Positions 8,398-16,699 of a DNA stretch of 64,000 nucleotides are shown here, piece by piece. The notes under the pieces were generated by a model. The model saw only the letters and a program-made list of their open reading frames with translations. It did no database searches and was not told the origin of the DNA. A program made the translations under genes and the position numbers. Position 1 is the first letter of the stretch. The number at the start of each line of letters is the position of its first letter. The stretch comes from an uncultured Clostridia bacterium (GTDB lineage Bacteria; Bacillota; Clostridia; Christensenellales; Borkfalkiaceae): NCBI GenBank assembly GCA_947631925.1, contig CANRNE010000010.1, positions 1 through 64,000 of the forward strand, written 5' to 3'.

Positions 8398-8435
8398 GCG
8401 GATTCGGCATAATCGATGTCGGGTCCGCATTTTTT
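8398..8435 (+). terminator. Terminator between the DUF378 gene and feoA
   Basis: GCGGATTCG (8398-8406) pairs with CGGGTCCGC (8420-8428) over 9 bp including two G-U pairs. T6 at 8430-8435 follows. The feoA start is only 6 nt beyond it. Confidence 0.6.
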
Positions 8436-8441
8436 ATTAGC

Positions 8442-8666
8442 ATGACGATATGCGATTTACAGCGCGGGGACCGTGCGCTCGTGCTCAAAGTAGACCTTGC
8501 GGGGGAAACGCGGGAAAAACTTCTTTCCCTTCAAATTCATGCGGGCGCCAAGATCACCGTGCTCAAAGTTTCTCCCTTCCGCCGCGTCTTCGTCGTGCAA
8601 GCGGGGAGCGGAAAGATTGCCGTCGGGAAGGAGATTGCGGCGGGGGTTCGGGTGTGGAAAATCTGA
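8442..8666 (+). CDS. feoA: FeoA-like ferrous iron transport accessory protein
   Basis: A 74-residue SH3-like FeoA protein. It starts with the family-typical LQRGDRALVLKV and ends with a short beta-rich tail (GKIAVGKEIAAGVRVW). FeoA proteins assist the FeoB Fe(II) transporter at the inner face of the membrane. The ATG at 8442 is chosen because homologous sequence starts there. No Shine-Dalgarno is visible, and the start lies just behind a terminator hairpin, so how it is translated is unclear. It overlaps the feoB start by 13 nt. Confidence 0.7.
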   Translation: MTICDLQRGDRALVLKVDLAGETREKLLSLQIHAGAKITVLKVSPFRRVFVVQAGSGKIAVGKEIAAGVRVWKI

Positions 8667-10597
8667 TTCTCCTCGTCGGGAACCCCAACGCGGGCAAGAG
8701 CACCCTCTTCAACCGCCTCACGCGCGGGCATGCGCGGGTGGGAAACTGGCACGGCGTGACGGTGGATGCGCTCTCCGCCCCGCTCCGTCCGCCCATGGAG
8801 GGCAACATGGTGGACCTGCCGGGCATCTACAACGCCCGCGGCAAGACGCTCGAGGAAAAATTCGCCTCCCGATATCTTGCGGAGCATCCCGATGCCGCGC
8901 TCTGCTTCGTCTCGGAATATGCCAACCTCGCGCGTTTTGTCCCCCTGATGGCGGAGCTCACCGCAAACGGGCGCCGGTGCGCCCTCGTTCTCACCAAGAA
9001 GAAGCTCTTTTTGCGCGCCAAGGGCGAGGCGGATGAGGCAAAACTCTCCGCCCGTCTCCGCATTCCCGTCCTCTCCTTTGAGGATAAGAATTTGGGGGAA
9101 AAGCTCGTGGCCGCCCTGAGCAGCGGTCCGCGCCGCGTGGAAAATTCTCCCCTCGAGGGCGCATTCCGCCCCGCGGAGGGCGGGCTCTCCCGCATGGATG
9201 CCCTTCTTCTGTCGGGCTTCTCCCTCCCGCTGTATGCTTGCATGCTCCTGTGCGCATTCTTTCTCACGTTCGCAAAGGGGATGCCGGGGGATATGTTGAA
9301 ATCGCTCATTGAGGCCGCCTTCGACGCCCTTGCCGCCCTTGCCGAGCGCATTCCCTCGCCCGTGGCGGCGAGCCTTCTCGCGGACGGAATTCTGCGAAGC
9401 ACGGGAAGCGTGCTCTGTTTTTTGCCGCAAATCGTCCTCTTGCAGCTCTTTCTCACCCTGCTCGAGGAGAGCGGGCTCCTCTCCCGCCTCGCGGTGCTCA
9501 CGGACGGCGCGCTCGGAAAAATCGGGCTGTCGGGGCGGGCGGTCTTCTCCCTCCTGATGGGCTTCGGCTGTACCGCGGCCGCCGTCTTTTCCACGCGCGG
9601 TCTCGACGACAGGGCGATGCAAAAGCGGGTGATTTTGTGCCTTCCCTACCTGCCCTGCAGTGCAAAACTGCCCGTCTTTCTCGCGCTCTCGGCGTCCTTC
9701 TTCTCCCGCCCCGTCCTCGCCGTCCTTCTGCTCTATGTCCTCGGCGCGCTCTTTGCGGTCGTCCTCTCCCTGTTCCTCGGCGGAAAATCTCCCGAATTTG
9801 CGATGGAACTCGCCCCGTTGCAGCGTCCGAACGGGGTTTTCGTCCTGAAATCCTTGCTCTTTTCCGCAAAACAGTTTATAATAAAGGTGGGAACGGTCAT
9901 CCTCGCCTTCCTTGTGGCGAGCTGGCTGCTCTCCTCCTTCGACGCGTCCTTTACCCTCTGCGCGCCCCAAGACAGCATGCTCGCCGCCATTTGCGGGAAG
10001 CTCGACTGGGTCTTTGCGCCCATCGGCATGCGGGACTGGCGCATCACCTATGCCGCGCTCTCGGGACTCGTCGCGAAGGAAAACGTCGCGGGGGCAATCT
10101 CCATGCTCATGGGGGAGTTCCCGTATTCGGGTGCGAGCGCGTTCGCATTCTGCATCTTCCTTCTTACCTGCTCGCCCTGCGTCTCCGCCATCTCGGCGTC
10201 CGCACGCGAACTCGGAAGGGGACGGGCAATGCTTTATGCCCTCCTCGAGACGCTCTCCGCCCTGCTTCTTTGCTACCTCGCCTACGCTGTCGCCGTGTAT
10301 GCGGCAATCGCGCTCCCCCTTCTCGCCGCCGCATCGGCAGGACTTCTCTATGGTACAATTCGACGTAAAAGAAAACACCACGCTCAAGACGTTCACCGAC
10401 GCCGTCTGTCCGCAGGCGTCGATGTGTCTTCGCACCCTTCTGAAGGCGCGCGACGTGCGCGTCAACGGGGAGAAAGTCGGCTCGGATATGCCCCTGCGCG
10501 CAGGCGACGTGGTGGCGTACTACATGACGGCGGCGCAGGAGAACAAGCCCTCGCACACCGTCCTCTATTCGGACGAAAATCTCCTCGTCGTCGATAA
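8654..10597 (+). CDS. feoB: FeoB-like ferrous iron transporter with degenerate G domain
   Basis: Membrane Fe(II) transporter of the FeoB family, started at GTG 8654 inside feoA. The N-terminal GTPase domain keeps G1 (GNPNAGKST, from residue 9), a G2 threonine (VTVD) and G3 (DLPG). The G4 NxxD motif is missing: the matching place reads VLTKKKLF, and G5 is not evident. The membrane part (about 190-570) has both FeoB gate repeats, GFGCTAAAVFSTR with LPCSAKLP and later LVAKENVAG with TCSPCVSA. The frame stays open to 10597, but the last 75 or so residues are Arg-rich and lie across the pseudouridine synthase start. True FeoB homology ends near 10370, giving about 572 residues, which is short for the family. 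Confidence 0.78.
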   Translation: MENLILLVGNPNAGKSTLFNRLTRGHARVGNWHGVTVDALSAPLRPPMEGNMVDLPGIYNARGKTLEEKFASRYLAEHPDAALCFVSEYANLARFVPLMAELTANGRRCALVLTKKKLFLRAKGEADEAKLSARLRIPVLSFEDKNLGEKLVAALSSGPRRVENSPLEGAFRPAEGGLSRMDALLLSGFSLPLYACMLLCAFFLTFAKGMPGDMLKSLIEAAFDALAALAERIPSPVAASLLADGILRSTGSVLCFLPQIVLLQLFLTLLEESGLLSRLAVLTDGALGKIGLSGRAVFSLLMGFGCTAAAVFSTRGLDDRAMQKRVILCLPYLPCSAKLPVFLALSASFFSRPVLAVLLLYVLGALFAVVLSLFLGGKSPEFAMELAPLQRPNGVFVLKSLLFSAKQFIIKVGTVILAFLVASWLLSSFDASFTLCAPQDSMLAAICGKLDWVFAPIGMRDWRITYAALSGLVAKENVAGAISMLMGEFPYSGASAFAFCIFLLTCSPCVSAISASARELGRGRAMLYALLETLSALLLCYLAYAVAVYAAIALPLLAAASAGLLYGTIRRKRKHHAQDVHRRRLSAGVDVSSHPSEGARRARQRGESRLGYAPARRRRGGVLHDGGAGEQALAHRPLFGRKSPRRR

Positions 10598-11153
10598 GGA
10601 GAGCGGGGTCTCCTCGGAGGCGCTCTTTTCGGAGCTCAGCCGCGCGGGCGAATGCTACTTTCTCCACCGCCTCGACCGCAACACCGAGGGCGTGATGGCC
10701 TTTGCGCAAAACCCCGAAGCGGAGGGGGAGCTCCTCGCCTGCTTCCGCGAACACAGGGTGAAAAAGACGTACGAGGCGCTCGTGTTCGGCAGCCCCAAGG
10801 CCCATGCCGTCGAGACGGCGTATCTTGAAAAGGACAGCGCACGCGCGCGCGTTCGCATCAACACGCAGGGCAGGGGGGAGAAGATTGTCACCGAATACGC
10901 CTTACGGGAGCAAAGAGGGGAGATGTCCCTGCTTGAAATTATCCTTCACACGGGCAAGACGCACCAAATCCGCGCCCACCTCGCCTACTTGGGGCTGCCC
11001 GTCGCGGGGGACGAAAAGTACGGAGATTTTTCCAAAAATCGGGCACACCATCTGACCCGACAGCGCCTGCTCGCAAAGTCGCTCGAACTCGTTCCGCACG
11101 GCGCGCTCGCCTATCTCGGCGGGAAAACATTTACCTCGCAAAAAAATTTATAA
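10350..11153 (+). CDS. RluA-family RNA pseudouridine synthase
   Basis: A 267-residue pseudouridine synthase. An S4-like RNA-binding region is at the N-terminus (residues 20-55, RTLLKARDVRVNGEKV). The catalytic domain has HRLDRNTEG with Asp109 as nucleophile, and GKTHQIRAHLAYLG near 205. Family members isomerise uridines in rRNA or tRNA; the target cannot be told from sequence. The ATG at 10350 is chosen because family homology starts there; upstream sequence in this frame is a shadow of feoB. It has no obvious ribosome site and lies within the 3' end of the feoB ORF, so translation may depend on feoB. Confidence 0.85.
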   Translation: MVQFDVKENTTLKTFTDAVCPQASMCLRTLLKARDVRVNGEKVGSDMPLRAGDVVAYYMTAAQENKPSHTVLYSDENLLVVDKESGVSSEALFSELSRAGECYFLHRLDRNTEGVMAFAQNPEAEGELLACFREHRVKKTYEALVFGSPKAHAVETAYLEKDSARARVRINTQGRGEKIVTEYALREQRGEMSLLEIILHTGKTHQIRAHLAYLGLPVAGDEKYGDFSKNRAHHLTRQRLLAKSLELVPHGALAYLGGKTFTSQKNL

Positions 11154-11170
11154 AAATTTCGGAAAAACGC

Positions 11171-11220
11171 TTGACGGCGCTTTTCTTTTGTGATAATATA
11201 TGAACAGTTATTCATATATT
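11171..11220 (+). promoter_or_regulatory. Promoter and ArsR/SmtB operator of the metal-efflux operon
   Basis: TTGACG (11171-11176), 17-nt spacer, TAATAT (11194-11199). A perfect inverted repeat, AATATATGAA at 11195-11204 and TTCATATATT at 11211-11220 with a 6-nt centre, overlaps the -10 and the start region. TGAA-N6-TTCA is the core of known SmtB/CadC/CzrA operators, so repressor binding here would block RNA polymerase. Confidence 0.85.
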
Positions 11221-11236
11221 GATACATGGAGAGAGT

Positions 11237-11584
11237 ATGAACTGCATTCACGAACGCGAACATGAAGAGGCCGCCCGCCTCGCAAAGGAGAACATGCCCG
11301 CGGAGGAGGACATCCTACGCCTTGCGGAGAGCTTCAAGACCATCTGCGACCCCTCCCGCCTCAAAATTTTGCTGGCGCTTCGGCAGGGGGAGATGTGCGT
11401 CCTGCATATCGTCGACGCGGTGGGGGGCACGCAGAGCGCCGTCTCCCATCAGCTCAGGCTTCTGCGCACGGCGAAAATCGTCAAGGCGAGAAGGGACGGG
11501 CGCAACATTGTCTATGCGCTTGCCGACGAACACATCGTCGCCGTGCTTGAACTCGCATCTGCACATTTGAAGTGTAAAATATAG
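11237..11584 (+). CDS. ArsR/SmtB-family metal-responsive repressor
   Basis: A 115-residue winged-helix repressor. The DNA-binding core reads ICDPSRLKILLAL, then the recognition region TQSAVSHQLRLLRTAKIVKARRDGRNIVYAL. Metal ligands of the CzrA/CadC type are plausible in the C-terminal helix (DEHIVAVLELASAHLKCKI: Asp, His, His, Cys) and in the N-terminal CIHEREHEE segment. These proteins leave their operator when Zn, Cd or Pb binds. ATG 11237 is preferred to an in-frame TTG at 11219 because GGAGAG precedes it and the TTG lies in the operator. It regulates itself and the ATPase 65 nt downstream. Confidence 0.88.
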   Translation: MNCIHEREHEEAARLAKENMPAEEDILRLAESFKTICDPSRLKILLALRQGEMCVLHIVDAVGGTQSAVSHQLRLLRTAKIVKARRDGRNIVYALADEHIVAVLELASAHLKCKI

Positions 11585-11614
11585 GTTTTTTTCGCAAAAA
11601 ACGGTAAAAATTTG

Positions 11615-11638
11615 TTATTTCGACAAAAATCGAAATAA
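11615..11638 (+). promoter_or_regulatory. Perfect inverted repeat before the P-type ATPase gene
   Basis: TTATTTCGA (11615-11623), 6-nt spacer, TCGAAATAA (11630-11638). The spacing equals that of the upstream operator but the half-sites differ. It could be a second regulator site or an mRNA hairpin just before the AAGGAAGG ribosome site. Confidence 0.5.
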
Positions 11639-11649
11639 AGGAAGGCACC

Positions 11650-13743
11650 ATGCACAAAGTAATACGCATCAAAAATTTAGACTGTGCAAACTGCGCGGCG
11701 GAGCTCTCCGAACGGCTCGCGGCGCTCAATGGCATCACCGAGGCGCACGCGGATTTTATCAACCAGCGCGTGACCATCGACTACGAGCAAGACGGGGCGC
11801 TCGAGAGGGCCATCTATCTCATTTCCCACTTCGAAGAGGTGGAAATCGTGGACGGAAATGCGCCCGTCAAGAAGGAGCGGCACCTGAAAGAGGTGATTTC
11901 CATTGCCGTTGCCGCCGCGCTCTTTCTCCCCGCGCTCGTCCTGCAGATATTAAAAGGACAAGGGCTTCTCGAAGTCAGCGAGTGGGTGTATTTTGCGCTC
12001 TACCTCGCGGCGTTTGTCGCCGCCGGATGGGATGTCTTTTTTAAGGTAGTCATGAACTTCGCCCACATGTTCAAGGGCGGATTTCACCCCTCTGTGTTCG
12101 TCGACGAAAATCTGCTCATGACGATTGCCGCCGTCGGCGCATTTGCCATCGGGGAGTATCTCGAGGGCGGCGCGGTCATGATTTTGTATCAAATCGGCGA
12201 GCTCCTGCAGACCATCGCGGTGGGCTCTTCGAGAAATTCGATTGCAAAACTTGCCTCCCTTCAGGAGAACTGCGCCCTGCGCGTCCTTGAGGGCGGCGAG
12301 ACGGCGGAAGTGGACGCCTCCGAACTTACTGCGGGCGACGTCATCCTTCTTCGCAAGGGGGACAGAATCCCCGCGGACTGCATTCTGGAAGGGGGGGAGA
12401 CCTCTCTCGACACCAAGTCGCTGACGGGCGAGAGCTATCTTCGCGAAGTCAAGGCGGGGGACGAACTGCTCGCGGGCTGTCTGAATGCGGGCGGCGCAGT
12501 CAAGGCGCGGGTGCTTCGGCCCGCCTCCGAGAGCGCGGTGCAAAAGATTCTCGATATGGTAGAGAGCTCCTCCTCGAAGAAGGCGAAGCCCGAGAAATTC
12601 ATCACGAAATTTGCCCGCATCTATACCCCCGTCGTCGTCGCGCTTGCATTGCTTGTCGCCGTCATTCCGCCCTTATTTACAGGCTATGACTTTGCGAAAT
12701 GGATTGCGCGTGCGCTCAACTTCCTCGTCATTTCCTGCCCCTGTGCCCTGATTATCTCCGTCCCGCTCACCTATTTTGCGGGCGTGGGCGCCCTTGCGCG
12801 GCTCGGCGTCCTCACGAAGGGCGCGACCTATCTCGACCTCTTGGCGAAAGTAAAAGTTGCCGCGTTCGACAAGACGGGGACGCTTACGGAGGGTAAATTT
12901 TCCGTCTCGGACGTCGTCGGAGGGGACCATGTCCAAAATCTCGCCGCGGGAATCGAAAAAAATTCCTCTCATCCGCTCGCAGAGGCATTCGCGGACATGG
13001 ATGGCACGAATCCAGAATCTTGCATGGAGATCGCGGGCATGGGTATGGCCGCGACGGTCGAGGGAAAGCGCGTGCTCGTCGGCTCCAAGCGCCTCATGGA
13101 GAGCGAGGGGATTGCCTGCCGGGACGCGGAGACGGAAGACCTCGCCGTCTATGTCGCAGAGGAAGGCGTTCTCCTCGGCTATGTCACCATCGCCGACCGG
13201 TTAAGGAAGGAGGCGAAGGAGGGGCTCGAAAGTCTGCGCAAGGCGGGCATTGAGAAATGCGCCGTGCTCACGGGGGACACACCCGCCCGTGCGGCGCGCG
13301 CGCTCGGCGGACTGGGCATCGATGAGGTGCGCGCGGGACTTCTCCCCGAGGAAAAACCGCTTGCTGCCGCAAATCTCAAATTGCTCGGCCCGCTCCTCTA
13401 TGTGGGCGACGGCATCAACGACACCCCCGTCATGGCGGAGGCGGACGTCTCGGCGGCCATGGGCGGACTGGGGAGCGACGCGGCAATCGAGGCGAGCGAT
13501 TTTGTGCTCGCGAGCGACGACCTTCGCGCCCTCGCACCCGCGGTGAAGACGGCAAAAAAGACCCGCCGCATCGTCTTTGAAAACATCGTATTTTCCATTG
13601 CGGTCAAAGTTGCCCTCATGGCGGTTTCCCTCTTCGGTGTGCTCCCGCTCTGGGCGGCCGTCCTCGGCGATGTCGGCGTCATGCTCCTCGCCGTCCTCAA
13701 CGCCCTCCGCATGCGCCTTGCTCCGCGGAAGGGAGAGAGATGA
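11650..13743 (+). CDS. Zn/Cd/Pb-type heavy-metal P-type ATPase (CadA/ZntA-like)
   Basis: A 697-residue P1B-type ATPase that pumps soft divalent metals out of the cell. An N-terminal HMA domain has the CANC metal site (Cys12, Cys15). The membrane metal site CPC is at 363-365. The phosphorylation motif DKTGTLTEG has Asp407, and the hinge motif GDGINDTPVMAEADV lies near 580. The absence of CPH and of a Cys/His tail, together with the ArsR partner, favours Zn/Cd/Pb over copper. AAGGAAGG lies just before the ATG. It forms an operon with the repressor, so metal stress should induce it. Confidence 0.92.
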   Translation: MHKVIRIKNLDCANCAAELSERLAALNGITEAHADFINQRVTIDYEQDGALERAIYLISHFEEVEIVDGNAPVKKERHLKEVISIAVAAALFLPALVLQILKGQGLLEVSEWVYFALYLAAFVAAGWDVFFKVVMNFAHMFKGGFHPSVFVDENLLMTIAAVGAFAIGEYLEGGAVMILYQIGELLQTIAVGSSRNSIAKLASLQENCALRVLEGGETAEVDASELTAGDVILLRKGDRIPADCILEGGETSLDTKSLTGESYLREVKAGDELLAGCLNAGGAVKARVLRPASESAVQKILDMVESSSSKKAKPEKFITKFARIYTPVVVALALLVAVIPPLFTGYDFAKWIARALNFLVISCPCALIISVPLTYFAGVGALARLGVLTKGATYLDLLAKVKVAAFDKTGTLTEGKFSVSDVVGGDHVQNLAAGIEKNSSHPLAEAFADMDGTNPESCMEIAGMGMAATVEGKRVLVGSKRLMESEGIACRDAETEDLAVYVAEEGVLLGYVTIADRLRKEAKEGLESLRKAGIEKCAVLTGDTPARAARALGGLGIDEVRAGLLPEEKPLAAANLKLLGPLLYVGDGINDTPVMAEADVSAAMGGLGSDAAIEASDFVLASDDLRALAPAVKTAKKTRRIVFENIVFSIAVKVALMAVSLFGVLPLWAAVLGDVGVMLLAVLNALRMRLAPRKGER

Positions 13744-13767
13744 ATGCCGAAAAATACATGCCGTTCC

Positions 13768-13796
13768 TTGACAGCGGGGGACGGTTTTGTTATAAT
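13768..13796 (+). promoter_or_regulatory. Perfect consensus promoter of ade-rdgB-phosphodiesterase
   Basis: TTGACA (13768-13773), 17-nt spacer, TATAAT (13791-13796), followed by a GGGAGGAAGGG ribosome site before the ade ATG at 13831. Confidence 0.92.
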
Positions 13797-13830
13797 GAAT
13801 ACAGAAAGATAACAACTTGGGAGGAAGGGT

Positions 13831-15558
13831 ATGACAAAACGGCTCATCGACTGTGCCATGGGGCGGGCAAAATGCGACCTTGTCATCAAAAACGTCCGCA
13901 TCTTCAACGTGTTTACGGGCAAGACGGAGCGGGGGGACGTCGCCGTGGCGGAGGGGAGAATTGTTGCAATCGGCAGCAACTTCCGCGCCAAGCGGGTCTA
14001 CTTCGGAAAGGGGAGATTTCTGCTCCCGTCCTTCCTCGATTCCCACATTCACATCGAAAGTTCGATGCTCACCCCGGAGGCTTGGGCGACGCTCGCCGTC
14101 CCGCACGGTACGGGCGCCGTGGTCGCCGACCCGCATGAGATTGTCAACGTCTGCGGCATCGAGGGCGCGGAGTACATCAAGCGGGCGTTTGCCCGTCTGG
14201 AAAAGGACGGCATCTGTCCTTTAGATGTGTATCTGCAGCTCCCGTCCTGCGTGCCCGCCACCCCCTTTGAGACGAGCGGTGCGCAAATCGACGGGAAGGA
14301 GAGCGAGCGGGAAATTTCGCGCGACCTCTTCTTCGGGCTCGGCGAGATGATGAACTTCCCCGCCGTGCTGTCTGCCGACCCCGATGTCATTCGGAAAATC
14401 GACTCGGCTACCGCGCTCTCCAAACCCGTGGACGGCCATGCGCCCGCCCTCTCGGGGAACGCCCTCTGCGCCTATGCGGCCGCGGGGATTAAGACCGACC
14501 ATGAGTCCCTCACGGCAGAGGAGTGTTTGGAGAAAGTTTCCCGCGGGATGTACGTGCAGGTGCGGTGCGGGTCCTCGGCGAACAACCTCGAGGATGCGGC
14601 GCGCGCGGTGGATGGCTATAACTTCCGCCGCTTCCTGCTCTGCTCGGACGACAAGAATGCCAAAGACCTCGCCTGCCGCGGTCATCTCGACGACGCGCTC
14701 CGCCGTCTTGTCAAGGCGGGCGTCCCCGCAAAATATGCCATTCCGATGGCGACAGTCAACGTCGCGGAGTGCTATCATTTGGAAGGGCTCGGGGCGATTG
14801 CTCCACGGTATATCGCGGACATGGTACTCGTCGACAACCTCAAAGACTTTCACGTTTCGGCTGTCTTCAAGCACGGAGTTCTCGTCGCGGAGAACGGCCG
14901 CGCGCTCTTTGACGGCTCCTTCCGCTACCTGCCCGTCTCCGTCCGCAGTACGGTGCGCATTCAGCCCGTCACGGCGGAAAATTTCCGCATCGTCACCCAT
15001 GGGGGAAGGCTGCGCGCCATGCAAATCGCACCCCATTCCATCTACACGAAGGAAGTCTTTGTGACGGCGCCCGCGGGCGAGCTCGACGTCAAACACACAG
15101 ATCTTTGCAAGATTGCCGTCGTCGAACGCCACCGCGCGACGGGAAATATCGGACTCGGCCTCGTCAAGGGGTACGGGCTCCACGGCGGCGCGATGGGCAT
15201 CTCCGTTGCGCACGACAGCCACAATCTCGTCATATTGGGGGATGACGACGGGGCGATGGCGCGCGTCTGCACCCTGCTCGAACGGGCGGGCGGCGGCATG
15301 GCGGTCGTCTCCGAAGAGGGGGAGGACGTCTTCCCGCTCGACGTCGCGGGCCTCATGAGCAGTGCGGATGCCGAAGAGGTCGTCCGCCGCACGGGGGAGA
15401 TACAGGCGCGGGCGAGAAACCTCGGAATTTCCGAGGGGTACGAGACCTTCATGACGGCGGTATTTCTCTCCCTGCCCGTCATTCCCGAGCTGAAAATCAC
15501 AGACAGGGGGCTGTTTTCGCTCTCCGAATATAAAATTGTCCCGCTGGAGGAAGCATGA
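13831..15558 (+). CDS. ade: Adenine deaminase
   Basis: A 575-residue amidohydrolase that deaminates adenine to hypoxanthine in purine salvage. The metal-binding motif DSHIHIESSML (His72, His74) is the adenine deaminase form of the amidohydrolase signature. GTGAVVADPHEIVNVCG, VDGHAPALSG and a C-terminal domain with GYGLHGGAMGISVAHDSHN also match this family. Length is normal (about 570-590). It is first in an operon; its stop overlaps the rdgB start (ATGA). Confidence 0.94.
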   Translation: MTKRLIDCAMGRAKCDLVIKNVRIFNVFTGKTERGDVAVAEGRIVAIGSNFRAKRVYFGKGRFLLPSFLDSHIHIESSMLTPEAWATLAVPHGTGAVVADPHEIVNVCGIEGAEYIKRAFARLEKDGICPLDVYLQLPSCVPATPFETSGAQIDGKESEREISRDLFFGLGEMMNFPAVLSADPDVIRKIDSATALSKPVDGHAPALSGNALCAYAAAGIKTDHESLTAEECLEKVSRGMYVQVRCGSSANNLEDAARAVDGYNFRRFLLCSDDKNAKDLACRGHLDDALRRLVKAGVPAKYAIPMATVNVAECYHLEGLGAIAPRYIADMVLVDNLKDFHVSAVFKHGVLVAENGRALFDGSFRYLPVSVRSTVRIQPVTAENFRIVTHGGRLRAMQIAPHSIYTKEVFVTAPAGELDVKHTDLCKIAVVERHRATGNIGLGLVKGYGLHGGAMGISVAHDSHNLVILGDDDGAMARVCTLLERAGGGMAVVSEEGEDVFPLDVAGLMSSADAEEVVRRTGEIQARARNLGISEGYETFMTAVFLSLPVIPELKITDRGLFSLSEYKIVPLEEA

Positions 15559-16115
15559 GAATCGTCGTCGCGACGCACAACGCGCACAAGGTCCGTGAAA
15601 TCGCGGAAATCCTTTCGGACCATGAAATCGTCACCGCCGCGGAGGCGGGCTTCTTCGAAGAAGTCGAGGAGACGGGCGCAACGTTTGCCGAGAACGCCCT
15701 TCTCAAGGCGCGGACGGTCTCAAAGGCCCTGCATCTTGCGGCGCTCGCGGATGACAGCGGGCTGTGCGTGGACGCCCTCGGCGGCGTCCCCGGGGTCTAC
15801 AGCGCGCGCTATTCGGGGGGTACGGACGCCGACAACCGCGCCCTGCTCCTCAAAAACCTCAGAGGGGAGAAGAATCGCCGTGCCCATTTCTGCTGTGCGG
15901 CCGCCCTCGTCTTTCCCGACGGGAGAGAGCTCGTCGTCGAGGGGAGGACGAATGGGGTGATTTTGGAGGAGGAGCGCGGCACGGGCGGGTTCGGCTATGA
16001 CAGCCTGTTCTTTTCCGACGATTTGAAGAAGACCTTTGCGGAGGCCGAAGAGGGGGATAAAAACGCCGTCTCCCATCGCGGGAGGGCGATGCGGCAGCTC
16101 GCGAAGATGCTGTGA
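15555..16115 (+). CDS. rdgB: XTP/dITP pyrophosphatase (RdgB/HAM1 family)
   Basis: A 186-residue house-cleaning nucleotidase that hydrolyses dITP and XTP to monophosphates. Family landmarks: the opening VVATHNAHKVREI, TGATFAENALLKAR (about 36-49), ADDSGLCVDALGG with the catalytic Asp pair (about 67-79), GFGYDSLFF (about 145-153) and SHRGRAMRQL at the C-terminus. It is coupled to ade by a 4-nt overlap, which makes sense because adenine deamination feeds inosine-type nucleotides. It ends in a 4-nt overlap with the next gene (GTGA). Confidence 0.94.
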   Translation: MRIVVATHNAHKVREIAEILSDHEIVTAAEAGFFEEVEETGATFAENALLKARTVSKALHLAALADDSGLCVDALGGVPGVYSARYSGGTDADNRALLLKNLRGEKNRRAHFCCAAALVFPDGRELVVEGRTNGVILEEERGTGGFGYDSLFFSDDLKKTFAEAEEGDKNAVSHRGRAMRQLAKML

Positions 16116-16591
16116 AGACGGCCGTCGTCATCTCGGACAGCCACGGGCGGTGCGCCGCGCTCGAGCAGATGGAAAAGATTCTCGCCGAAAACGACCTCGT
16201 CATCCACCTCGGGGACGGCTTTCGCGACGTCCTGCGCTTCGTGCGAAATTCCCCGCAAATGCCGCAAAAGTTATACCTGTGTCGCGGGAATTGCGATTTT
16301 TCCTACGCCGAGGATGAGTTCGTGCTGACGGTGGAGGGGGTGCGCATCTTCTGCTGCCACGGGCACCGCTACGGGGTCAAGACGGGGAGGGACCTTCTCG
16401 CCGCCCGCGCACGGGAGCTCGACTGCACGGTTGCGCTGTACGGGCATACCCATGTCGCGAAGGAGGAGGAAATCGGCGGCGTTTTATGCCTCAATCCCGG
16501 CTCCCTCGGGGACTTTGTCTCTCCGAGCTATGCCTACCTCGCGGTGAGCGGGGGGAAACTTACCCACGTGCTCGTCCCCTTGAACGGCTGA
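16112..16591 (+). CDS. YfcE/MJ0936-family metallophosphoesterase
   Basis: A 159-residue calcineurin-like phosphodiesterase. Metal-ligand motifs are in order: ISDSHG (about 8-13), HLGDGF (about 34), RGNCD (about 57), CCHGHRYG (about 79) and YGHTHV (about 112). The protein opens at GTG within the rdgB stop (GTGA overlap). Family members hydrolyse phosphodiesters in vitro; the physiological substrate is unknown. RdgB and YfcE-type genes are often adjacent in Firmicutes. Confidence 0.88.
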   Translation: MKTAVVISDSHGRCAALEQMEKILAENDLVIHLGDGFRDVLRFVRNSPQMPQKLYLCRGNCDFSYAEDEFVLTVEGVRIFCCHGHRYGVKTGRDLLAARARELDCTVALYGHTHVAKEEEIGGVLCLNPGSLGDFVSPSYAYLAVSGGKLTHVLVPLNG

Positions 16592-16626
16592 TTGGCCCGA
16601 GAAGCCGAACATCATGAGAAAATGTC

Positions 16627-16653
16627 GCCTGCGGCCCCCTTCCGCGGGCGAAA
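16627..16653 (+). terminator. Weak terminator after the phosphodiesterase gene
   Basis: GCCTGCGG (16627-16634) pairs with CCGCGGGC (16642-16649) over 8 bp (one G-U). It is followed by GAAAATTTT, a short T tract, so efficiency is doubtful. Confidence 0.45.
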
Positions 16654-16669
16654 ATTTTACCCAAAACAC

Positions 16670-16698
16670 TTTACACCGCGCGCGATTTGTTATATAAT
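16670..16698 (+). promoter_or_regulatory. Sigma-A promoter upstream of the membrane-protein pair
   Basis: TTTACA (16670-16675), 17-nt spacer, TATAAT (16693-16698). The next gene starts at 17047, so the transcript would carry about 340 nt of repeat-derived leader. Confidence 0.75.
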
Positions 16699-16699
16699 A

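Noticed and set aside
8085..8441. Long upstream extension of the feoA frame
   Set aside because: It crosses the DUF378 gene and a terminator. FeoA homology begins at 8442.
9912..10349. N-terminal extension of the pseudouridine synthase ORF
   Set aside because: The extension lies wholly in feoB and is Ser/Arg/Pro-rich out-of-frame sequence. RluA-like homology begins at 10350.
8537..10465. 642-residue antisense ORF opposite feoB, and similar long antisense ORFs over clpX, pcrA, priA and ligA
   Set aside because: All are complementary-frame shadows of genes with intact catalytic motifs. They have no ribosome sites and are rich in Arg, His and Gly without family features.
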